64,000 bases of DNA, taken from Streptomyces amritsarensis (lineage in GTDB: Bacteria > Actinomycetota > Actinomycetes > Streptomycetales > Streptomycetaceae). Shown here piece by piece: positions 8,048 through 14,490 of this stretch. The notes under the pieces were generated by a model. It searched no databases. It was not told the DNA's origin and was given only the letters and a program-made list of their open reading frames with translations. Numbering within the stretch: the stretch's first letter is position 1; every line of letters starts with the position of its first letter. A program made the position numbers and the translations under genes. The DNA is taken from the NCBI RefSeq assembly GCF_001953875.1, contig NZ_MQUR01000002.1, forward strand, positions 74,158-138,157, written 5' to 3'.

Positions 8048-9016
8048 ATGTCCGACGACCGAACCCTCCGGGTCGCCCTGGCCGGCGGCGGCGCCTTCGG
8101 CGCCAAGCACGCGGCCGCGCTCCAGCGGATCGAGGGCGTCGAGGTGGCCGCCGTCGTGAGCAGCACCCTCGAAAGCGCGCAGAAGTTCGCCGCGGAGCAG
8201 GGGGTCGGCCGCGCCGCGGCGTCCCTCGACGAGGTGCTGGCGATGGACGACGTCGACGCCGTCATTCTCGCCACCCCCACCCCGATGCACGCCGAGCAGA
8301 CGCTGGCCTGCCTCGACGCCGGCAAGCACGTCCAGGTCGAGATTCCCCTGGCGTCCTCCCTCGCCGACGCCGAGGCGTGCCTGGAGGCGCAGCAGCGCAC
8401 CGGGCTGGTCGCCATGGTGGGCCACACCCGGCGCTTCAACCCGAGTCATCAGTGGGTCCGGCGGCAGATCCAGGCCGGCGAGTACAACATCCAGCAGATG
8501 GACGTGCAGACGTACTTCTTCCGCCGCACGAACCTCAACGCGCTGGGCGCGCCGCGCTCGTGGACCGACCACCTCCTGTGGCACCACGCGGCACACACCG
8601 TGGATCTGTTCGCCTACCAGACCGGCTCCCCGATCGTGCAGGCCAACGCCCTCCAAGGCCCGATCCACCCCGAGCTCGGCATCGCGATGGACCTGTCGGT
8701 CCAGCTGCGCGCGGCGAACGGCGCCATCTGCACCCTGTCGCTGTCGTTCAACAACGACGGGCCGCTGGGCACGTTCTTCCGCTACATCGGCGACACCGGC
8801 ACCTACATCGCCCGCTACGACGACCTCGTCACCGGCAAGGACGAGCCGATCGACGTCAGCGGGGTCGACGTCTCGATGGACGGCATCGAGCTGCAGGACC
8901 GCGAGTTCGTCGCCGCCATCCGTGAGGGCCGCGAACCGAACTCCTCCATCGCCCAGGTCATGCCCTGCTACCGGACGCTGGCGGCCCTGGAGGAGCAGCT
9001 CACCGCCGCGGTCTGA
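8048..9016 (+). CDS. ligC: 4-carboxy-2-hydroxymuconate-6-semialdehyde dehydrogenase
   Basis: 322-residue Gfo/Idh/MocA-family oxidoreductase. An N-terminal NAD(P) Rossmann motif (ALAGGGAFGAKH) is followed by the substrate domain with the EIPLASSLADAEAC and GHTRRFNPSH blocks. LigC oxidises the hemiacetal form of the ring-cleavage product to 2-pyrone-4,6-dicarboxylate with NADP+. The family as a whole is broad, but its position as the gene after the dioxygenase and the LigC-like N-terminus support the assignment. It is the last gene of the operon; a long perfect palindrome follows its stop. Confidence 0.9.
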   Translation: MSDDRTLRVALAGGGAFGAKHAAALQRIEGVEVAAVVSSTLESAQKFAAEQGVGRAAASLDEVLAMDDVDAVILATPTPMHAEQTLACLDAGKHVQVEIPLASSLADAEACLEAQQRTGLVAMVGHTRRFNPSHQWVRRQIQAGEYNIQQMDVQTYFFRRTNLNALGAPRSWTDHLLWHHAAHTVDLFAYQTGSPIVQANALQGPIHPELGIAMDLSVQLRAANGAICTLSLSFNNDGPLGTFFRYIGDTGTYIARYDDLVTGKDEPIDVSGVDVSMDGIELQDREFVAAIREGREPNSSIAQVMPCYRTLAALEEQLTAAV

Positions 9017-9023
9017 CAGGTCA

Positions 9024-9071
9024 CACGAGACGAGCTCACCGTGCCGGCCGGCACGGTGAGCTCGTCTCGTG
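9024..9071. terminator. 48-base perfect palindrome between convergent operons
   Basis: Two 24-base arms (9024-9047 and 9048-9071) are exact reverse complements with no loop bases between them. The element separates the protocatechuate operon (+) from the hydroxycinnamate-type operon (-) and should work as a two-way terminator. It contains GAGCTC and GCCGGC cores. The length and perfection are unusual. Confidence 0.8.
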
Positions 9072-9112
9072 GTGTGTTCAGCTGCCGAAGCCGCGACCGC
9101 GGCCCGGGCCGG

Positions 9113-9574
9113 TCAGGCGTAGTGGCGGTAGACGGCGTGGGCGACGCACGCCGGCTTGTCGCTGCCCTCGACCTCGACGGTGAAGGTGATCGGCATCTGT
9201 ACGCCGTTGCCCTTGACCTCCTCCACCGTGCCGACGGCACCGTGGAGACGGATCTTCGCGCCGACCCGGACGGGGCTGGGGAAACGGACCTTGTCCAGGC
9301 CGTAGTTGACGCTCATCTTGGTGCCGGTGATGCTGAGCAGCTCGCCGAAGAGCGGGATGATCAGGGAGAGGGTGAGGTAGCCGTGGGCGATGGGGCCGCC
9401 GAAGGGCCCGTCCTTGGCCCTCTCCGGGTCGGTGTGGATCCACTGGTGGTCGTCGGTGGCGTCGGCGAAGGTGTTCACCCGGCCCTGGGTGATTTCGAGC
9501 CACTCGGTGCGGCCGAGGTCGGCTCCGCTGAGGGAGGTGAGTGCGTCGAGGCCGTCGGCGATGGCGATGGGCAT
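9113..9574 (-). CDS. MaoC-type (R)-hydratase/dehydratase
   Basis: 153-residue hot-dog-fold protein of the MaoC family. The hydratase signature is complete: FADATDDHQWIHTDPERA with catalytic Asp/His, followed by GPIAHGYLTLSLI. These enzymes hydrate trans-2-enoyl-CoA thioesters. It is the last gene of a - strand run with a CoA ligase, an amidohydrolase and an SDR. In that setting it is the candidate hydratase of hydroxycinnamoyl-CoA, the step CouM performs in Rhodococcus. The ATG at 9574 is the first codon of a clear MaoC N-terminus; 68 bases separate it from the ligase gene. Confidence 0.9.
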   Translation of the reverse strand: MPIAIADGLDALTSLSGADLGRTEWLEITQGRVNTFADATDDHQWIHTDPERAKDGPFGGPIAHGYLTLSLIIPLFGELLSITGTKMSVNYGLDKVRFPSPVRVGAKIRLHGAVGTVEEVKGNGVQMPITFTVEVEGSDKPACVAHAVYRHYA

Positions 9575-9642
9575 GAGGAAACCTTTCGGTGGTGCGGGCG
9601 ACGCCGAGCGCGCCCTGGGGGAACGTCGTGCTCGAACGCCGG

Positions 9643-11199
9643 TCACGGCTGGGGGCATTCGGCGGGACCGGCGGCGAAGATGTCGCGGACGGCGGACTTG
9701 ACGATCTTTCCGGAGGCCGTGCGGGGCAGGCGGCCCGTGAGGACGACCGACTTCGGGATCTTGTACTTGGCGAGCCTGCCCCGGAGGTGGTCGAGGACGT
9801 CGTCCTCGCCGGCGCGGGCCTCGGGCTTGAGGACGACGACGGCGCGGCCGACCTCGCCCCAGACCGGGTCGGGGACGCCGATGACCGCGCATTCGGCGAC
9901 GGCGGGATGGTCGAGGAGTGCGTCCTCGACCTCGGCCGGATAGACGTTCTCGCCGCCGGAGACGTACATGTCCTTGACCCGGTCGACGAGGTAGGCGTAG
10001 CCGTCCTCGTCGCTCCGGGCGATGTCGCCGGTGCGCAGCCAGTCGCCGTCGGTGAAGACAGCCGCGGTGTCCCCGGGCCGGTTCCAGTAGCCGGTCATGA
10101 CGTGGGGGCCCTGGACGAGGACCTCGCCGCGCTCGCCCGGTCCGGCCTCGCTGCCGTCGGGCCGGACGATGCGGGTATCGGTGAAGAAGTGCGGCACGCC
10201 TGCGGAGCCGGCCTTGGACGCGGTCTGTTCCCGGTCGAGGAAGAGGACGCCTGGGGACGCCTCGGTCATGCCGTAGCCCTGGCTGAAGGCGAGACCGCGG
10301 TCGATGTACGCGGCGATGGTGCGGGCGGGCACGGGCGCGCCGCCGCAGTTGAGGGTGCGCAGGCTGGAGAGGTCGGTGGTTCCCCACCGCGGCCGGACGG
10401 CCATGGCGTCGTACATCGTGGGGACGCCGAACAGGTACGTCACGCGCAGGTCCTCGACCAGTTCCAGGACGCGGTCGGCGTCGAAGGCGGCGAGCAGGAC
10501 CACCCGGCCGCCCTTGAGGAGGGTGGGCAGGCAGGTCATGTTGAGGGCGCCGGCGTGGAACAGCGGAGCCACGACCAGGGTGACCTCGTCGGCCGTGAGG
10601 TCGGTGTCGACGAGGACGTTGACGCTGTTCCAGGTGATGTTGGCGTGGGAGAGGACGGCTCCCTTGGGGCGGCCTGTGGTCCCGGAGGTGTACATGATCA
10701 TGCACGGGTCCTCGGGCGCCACGGACACGTCCAGGAGCTCGCCCGCGTGCGCCCCGGCCGGCAACTCCTCGTATGAGAGGGCGCCCTCGCCGGGGCCGTC
10801 GGGCCCTTCGAGTGCGATCCGGTGGCGCACCCCGGCCTCGTCGGCGGCGGTGCGTGCGGCTTCTGCGCGCTCGGGGGCGTGGATGAGGACGGTGCTGCCC
10901 GAGTCGGAGAGGTGGTACGCCAGTTCCGGTGCCGTCAGCCGGGTGTTGAGCGGGACGAAGACCGCGCCGAGCGCTCCGGCGGCGAACAGGGTTTCCAGGA
11001 AGGCCGGGTGGTTGGGACCCAGGTAGGCGATCCGGTCACCGCTCTCGACGCCCAGTGCGCGCAGGCCGTGGGCGAGGCGCACGACCCGCCCGTGCAGCTC
11101 GCGGTAGGTCCAGGTGCGGCCGTCGTGGACGACGGCGGTCCGGTCGGGTGCTTTGCGGGCCCGGCGCGTCGGCCAGGAGCCGATGCCTTGGTTCAGCAC
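9643..11199 (-). CDS. Acyl/aryl-CoA synthetase, probable hydroxycinnamate:CoA ligase
   Basis: 518-residue ANL-superfamily adenylating enzyme. The ATP loop is YTSGTTGRPKG, followed by GYGMTEASPG, the hinge motif WLRTGDIARSDEDGY and the C-terminal catalytic lysine in RTASGKIVKS. It activates a carboxylic acid to its CoA thioester via an acyl-AMP. The GTG at 11199 has AAGGAAA just upstream, which reaches into the stop of the preceding amidohydrolase gene, so the two are coupled. Set next to a MaoC hydratase, SDR, amidohydrolase and MarR regulator, it corresponds to CouL (p-hydroxycinnamoyl-CoA synthetase); long-chain or other aryl acids remain possible substrates. Confidence 0.88.
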   Translation of the reverse strand: MLNQGIGSWPTRRARKAPDRTAVVHDGRTWTYRELHGRVVRLAHGLRALGVESGDRIAYLGPNHPAFLETLFAAGALGAVFVPLNTRLTAPELAYHLSDSGSTVLIHAPERAEAARTAADEAGVRHRIALEGPDGPGEGALSYEELPAGAHAGELLDVSVAPEDPCMIMYTSGTTGRPKGAVLSHANITWNSVNVLVDTDLTADEVTLVVAPLFHAGALNMTCLPTLLKGGRVVLLAAFDADRVLELVEDLRVTYLFGVPTMYDAMAVRPRWGTTDLSSLRTLNCGGAPVPARTIAAYIDRGLAFSQGYGMTEASPGVLFLDREQTASKAGSAGVPHFFTDTRIVRPDGSEAGPGERGEVLVQGPHVMTGYWNRPGDTAAVFTDGDWLRTGDIARSDEDGYAYLVDRVKDMYVSGGENVYPAEVEDALLDHPAVAECAVIGVPDPVWGEVGRAVVVLKPEARAGEDDVLDHLRGRLAKYKIPKSVVLTGRLPRTASGKIVKSAVRDIFAAGPAECPQP

Positions 11200-11210
11200 G
11201 AGCGTTTCCT

Positions 11211-12110
11211 TCAGTCGGTGGACAGGCCGAGCAGGCGGGCGGCGTTCTCCTTGAGGATCTTCGGCCGGACCTCGGGCTTGATGTCGAGTGCGGCGAAGTC
11301 GGCCAGCCACCGGTCAGGGGTGATGACCGGATAGTCGGAGCCGAAGAGGACCTTGTCCTGGAGCAGGGTGTTCGCATAGCGCACGAGCTGCGGGGGGAAG
11401 TACTTCGGCGACCAGCCGGACAGGTCGATGTAGACGTGCGGCTTGTGGGTGGCGACCGCGAGCGCCTCGTCCTGCCAGGGGAAGGACGGGTGGGCGAGGA
11501 CGATCCGCAGTTCGGGGAAGTCGACGGCGACGTCGTCGACCAGCATGGGGTCGGAGTACTTCAGCCGGATGCCGCCGCCGCCCGGGACGCCGGCGCCGAT
11601 GCCGGTCTGGCCGGTGTGGAAGAGGGCCGGTACGCCGAGTTCCTCGATGGCCTCGTACAGCGGGTAGGCGAGGCGGTCATCGGGCGAGAAGGCCTGGATG
11701 CTGGGGTGGAACTTGAAACCGCGCACCCCGTGCTCCTCCACCAGGCGCCGGGCCTCGCGCACGCCCGCGCGGCCCTTGTGCGGGTCGACGCTCGCGAAGG
11801 GGATCAGCACGTCGGCGTGGGCGGCGCAGCTTTCGGCGATCTCCTCGTTGGCGATCCGCGGGTGGCCGGTGGCGTGTTCGGCGTCGACGGTGAACACCAC
11901 CGCCGCCATGCGGCGTTCGCGGTAGTGGTCGGCCATCTCCTCGATGGTGGGCTGCCGGTGGCCGTGGGCCTTGAAGTACTTCTCGGAGGCACCGAACAGC
12001 TCGGGGCTCAGCGCCCCGTGGCCGTCCTTGGAGACCTCGGCGTGGGTGTGCACGTCGATGGCGGTCAGCGCGTCGAGGTCGGGCGCGAGCCCTTGGGAGC
12101 GGTCGGCCAT
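11211..12110 (-). CDS. COG2159 amidohydrolase, CouO-like
   Basis: 299 residues, metal-dependent amidohydrolase TIM barrel. IDVHTHAE carries the first H-x-H pair (residues 20-22), FKFHPSIQ and VLAHPSFPWQ the following metal histidines, and FGSDYPVITPDRW the late aspartate. The superfamily branch contains decarboxylases, hydratases and C-C hydrolases acting on aromatic or keto acids. In hydroxycinnamate clusters a protein of this class (CouO) releases the shortened aromatic acid from the beta-keto thioester or acid. It follows the SDR gene by one base and leads into the CoA ligase gene. The exact reaction is inferred from context only. Confidence 0.82.
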   Translation of the reverse strand: MADRSQGLAPDLDALTAIDVHTHAEVSKDGHGALSPELFGASEKYFKAHGHRQPTIEEMADHYRERRMAAVVFTVDAEHATGHPRIANEEIAESCAAHADVLIPFASVDPHKGRAGVREARRLVEEHGVRGFKFHPSIQAFSPDDRLAYPLYEAIEELGVPALFHTGQTGIGAGVPGGGGIRLKYSDPMLVDDVAVDFPELRIVLAHPSFPWQDEALAVATHKPHVYIDLSGWSPKYFPPQLVRYANTLLQDKVLFGSDYPVITPDRWLADFAALDIKPEVRPKILKENAARLLGLSTD

Positions 12111-12111
12111 C

Positions 12112-13023
12112 TCAGGCCTCCGGGGCCTGCGGCGCGGGGATGCCGTAGGTCTCGGGCTCGGCGCCGACGCCGTCCGGCCATGCGGCGGCGATGGCGTCGC
12201 CGCTCCAGCCCCCGTCGGCGAAGGCGACCGCCTTCTCCTTGGGGTGGGCCCACAGGGCGAGGCGGTCTCCGCCGATGCCGATGGCCTGTCCGGTCACGCC
12301 GTCGGAGTCGTCGGAGGCCAGGAAGGTGATCAGGCCGGCGACGTCCTCGACGGTGCCGAGGCCCTCGTCCTTGCGCAGCCAGTCGGGCAGCGGCTCGCCG
12401 GTGCGCTCGGACTCCTCGATGAGGGGGGCGAAAGCCGGGATGGTCCGGGTCATCTCCGTGGCGGCGACCGGTACGACGGCGTTGACGGTGATACCGGCGC
12501 GGCCCAGTTCCATCGCCCAGGTGCGGGCCATGGCGACGATGCCGGCCTTGGCGGCGGCGTAGTTGGTCTGGCCGAAGTTGCCGCGCTGGCCGGCGGGCGA
12601 GGAGATCAGGACCAGTCGGCCGCCGGTGCCCTGCTCGCGCATGCGGATGGCGGCGGCGCGGGCACAGGTGAACGTGCCGCGCAGGTGGACCCGTACGACG
12701 TCGTCGAAGTCCTCGTCGGTCATCTTCCACAGCACGCGGTCGCGCAGGATGCCGGCGTTGGTGACGAGCACGTCCAGGCGCCCGAACTCCTCCACCGCCG
12801 CGTCCACGAGCCGCTGGGCCGCCTCGCTGTCGCCGACGGCCGCGGCCACGCCGGTCGCCGTGCCTCCGCGGGACGTGATCGAGGCGACGGCGGCGTCCAC
12901 CGTGTCCTTGTCGACGTCGTTGACCACGACGGCGGCGCCCGCGGCGGCGAGGGCCTGAGCGTATGCCAGTCCGAGGCCGCGTCCGCTGCCGGTGACGACG
13001 GCGACCTTGCCCTGAGGATCCAT
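12112..13023 (-). CDS. Short-chain dehydrogenase, probable 3-hydroxyacyl-CoA dehydrogenase
   Basis: 303-residue SDR. Cofactor motif VVTGSGRGLGLAYA, NDVDKDT (an Asp favouring NAD), VTNAGILRD, the catalytic Ser in LISSPAG and YAAAK. A tail of about 50 residues beyond the core (LWAHPKEKAVAFADGGWSGD) resembles the peroxisomal multifunctional-enzyme type of hydroxyacyl-CoA dehydrogenase. First gene of the - strand catabolic run; it would oxidise the 3-hydroxyacyl-CoA made by the MaoC hydratase (CouN step). ATG at 13023; the ribosome site lies inside a short GAGAGG-CCTCTC inverted repeat (13024-13037) that could occlude it. Confidence 0.88.
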   Translation of the reverse strand: MDPQGKVAVVTGSGRGLGLAYAQALAAAGAAVVVNDVDKDTVDAAVASITSRGGTATGVAAAVGDSEAAQRLVDAAVEEFGRLDVLVTNAGILRDRVLWKMTDEDFDDVVRVHLRGTFTCARAAAIRMREQGTGGRLVLISSPAGQRGNFGQTNYAAAKAGIVAMARTWAMELGRAGITVNAVVPVAATEMTRTIPAFAPLIEESERTGEPLPDWLRKDEGLGTVEDVAGLITFLASDDSDGVTGQAIGIGGDRLALWAHPKEKAVAFADGGWSGDAIAAAWPDGVGAEPETYGIPAPQAPEA

Positions 13024-13102
13024 GAGAGGTGCCTCTCGAAAGTGATGGAAGGGGTGAAAGGGGTGAAAGGGGAATGCCGAAAGCGCCGACCGAGCCGGGA
13101 TC

Positions 13103-13151
13103 GACAGGAATCCTGATGAATGCAGTCTGGGCAATCAGCAGGATTCCTGTC
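13103..13151. promoter_or_regulatory. Twin palindromic operator in the SDR/MarR divergent promoter
   Basis: A 17-base inverted repeat with one mismatch (13103-13119 and 13135-13151). Each arm contains its own 11-base palindrome, CAGGAATCCTG at 13105-13115 and CAGGATTCCTG at 13139-13149, centres 34 bases apart. A TTGACA -35 hexamer for the - strand operon (13149-13154) overlaps the right copy. This is the expected layout for a MarR repressor controlling the divergent catabolic genes; binding by the adjacent MarR protein is inferred. Confidence 0.65.
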
Positions 13152-13246
13152 AATGCCCTAGGGTGGGCCGACGCCGCGCCCCGCAGACATGCCACGGGGA
13201 GCGGTACGAACCGCCCCACGCGGGCCGTCACGACGGGAGGATGGAC

Positions 13247-13660
13247 GTGAGCACGTCACTGCTCTACCTGATCAAGAGAACGGAGCTTGCGGTGCGCGCC
13301 CGGCTCGACGAGCTGCTCAAGCCCGCCGGGATCACGGCGCTGCAGTACACCGCCCTGACGGTGCTGGAGCGGCACGACGGCATCTCCGCGGCGCAGCTCG
13401 CCCGCGACTCCTTCGTCACCGCCCAGTCGATGGCCGACATGGTCCGCGCACTGGAGAGCCGCGGCATGATCCGCCGCGAACCCAATCCGGCCAACCGCCG
13501 CGAACGGCTCATCCTGCTCGCCGGCCCCGGGCGGCGCCTGCTCGCCGAGTACGCGGAGCCGGCCCGCCGCATCGAGGAACGCATGACCGCCACCCTGAGC
13601 CCCGAGCAGACCGAGGCGTTCCGGCTGGCCCTGAACGAGTCCTGGCGGGCCCTGTCCTGA
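13247..13660 (+). CDS. MarR family regulator, CouR-like
   Basis: About 137 residues with the MarR winged-helix fold: LQYTALTVLERHDGISAAQLARDSFVTAQSMADMVRALESRGMI, then the wing REPNPANRRERLILL. The GGGAGG at 13235-13240 touches an ATG at 13241 but stands six bases from the GTG at 13247, so the GTG is preferred. It is divergent from the SDR-led catabolic operon, with a double palindrome in the shared 223-base promoter region. MarR proteins in hydroxycinnamate clusters (CouR) are repressors released by the hydroxycinnamoyl-CoA; that ligand is inferred here. Confidence 0.88.
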   Translation: MSTSLLYLIKRTELAVRARLDELLKPAGITALQYTALTVLERHDGISAAQLARDSFVTAQSMADMVRALESRGMIRREPNPANRRERLILLAGPGRRLLAEYAEPARRIEERMTATLSPEQTEAFRLALNESWRALS

Positions 13661-13688
13661 CCCGGCGCACCCGCGGGGCGGACGTCGC

Positions 13689-14399
13689 TCAGGCTTCGGC
13701 CGCCGCCGGGCGGAGCGCCGCCATCGCATCGAGCATCAGTTCCAGGGCGAAAGGGTAGCCGCTGTCGCGCATGTCGGCGGCGAGCAGCGGGAAGGCCGCC
13801 GCGATGTTCGGATGGGTGTCGGCGGACAGCCTGCCGTAGACCGAGTTCCAGACCGCCTCGTCCGCCTCCCGGGCCGCCTTCGGCAGGGCCAGCGCCGCGG
13901 CGTCCAGGGCGGCGAAGGCCAGGGCCTGGTCGACGAACGCGTGGTAGGCGCGGACGGCGAAGGCGTCCGGGAAGCCCGCCGAGCGCAGGATGCCGAGGAT
14001 CCGCTCGACGGCCCGGGTCTCGTGAAGCCGTCCCGTCGTGCGGTACGCGCCGAGGACGGCCGCCTGCGGGTGGGACAGGTAGCAGGCGTGGATCCGCAGG
14101 CCCATCGAGCGCAGGTCCTCCCGCCAGTCACCGGTCGCCCTCCAGCCTTCCTGCGCCCTGCCGATCATCTCGTCCGCGAGGGCGAGGAGGAGGGCGTCGG
14201 TGTTGTGGAAGTAGCGGTAGAGCGCGCTCGGGTCGGCGCCGAGTGCCGCGCCCAGCCTCCGTACGGAGAGCGCTTCGGCTCCGTGCTGGGCGACGAGCCG
14301 CAGCGCCGTCTCGACGATGAGCTGCTCCGAGAGGACCGACCCCTGCTTGGTGGGTCTGCGGCGCTTGCGTCCGCCTTCGGGGATGACACGTTCGGACAT
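13689..14399 (-). CDS. TetR/AcrR family regulator
   Basis: 236 residues. After a basic N-terminus (GRKRRRPTKQG) comes the TetR helix-turn-helix: ETALRLVAQHGAEALSVRRLGAALGADPSALYRYFHNTDAL. The all-helical ligand domain has a TetR_C-like profile (ILGILRSAGFPDAFAVRAYHAFVDQALAF). It is convergent with the MarR gene (28 bases between stops) and divergent from the amidohydrolase gene at 14491, which it presumably controls through the ACGTCAA-N5-TTGACGT site directly upstream of its own start. The ligand is unknown. Confidence 0.9.
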   Translation of the reverse strand: MSERVIPEGGRKRRRPTKQGSVLSEQLIVETALRLVAQHGAEALSVRRLGAALGADPSALYRYFHNTDALLLALADEMIGRAQEGWRATGDWREDLRSMGLRIHACYLSHPQAAVLGAYRTTGRLHETRAVERILGILRSAGFPDAFAVRAYHAFVDQALAFAALDAAALALPKAAREADEAVWNSVYGRLSADTHPNIAAAFPLLAADMRDSGYPFALELMLDAMAALRPAAAEA

Positions 14400-14411
14400 G
14401 GCCGGGACCTT

Positions 14412-14430
14412 ACGTCAACACCATTGACGT
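14412..14430. promoter_or_regulatory. Candidate TetR operator
   Basis: ACGTCAACACCATTGACGT: perfect 7-base arms with a 5-base spacer, 13 bases before the tetR ATG and 60 bases before the divergent amidohydrolase start. Size and symmetry are typical for TetR autoregulatory sites; the pairing is inferred. Confidence 0.55.
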
Positions 14431-14490
14431 GTAAACGGCCTTGCCGATTCCATGGCGCCACCCCGTCGCCTCACGTTCTGGAGCGTTCGA

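Noticed and set aside
6739-8439. Long - strand frame opposite ligAB and ligC
   Set aside because: LigAB and LigC have full family motifs on the + strand; the antisense frame has none.
13052-13074. GGGGTGAAA repeats in the SDR leader as a regulatory element
   Set aside because: Only two to three copies of a simple G/A-rich unit; no partner sequence and no clear role.
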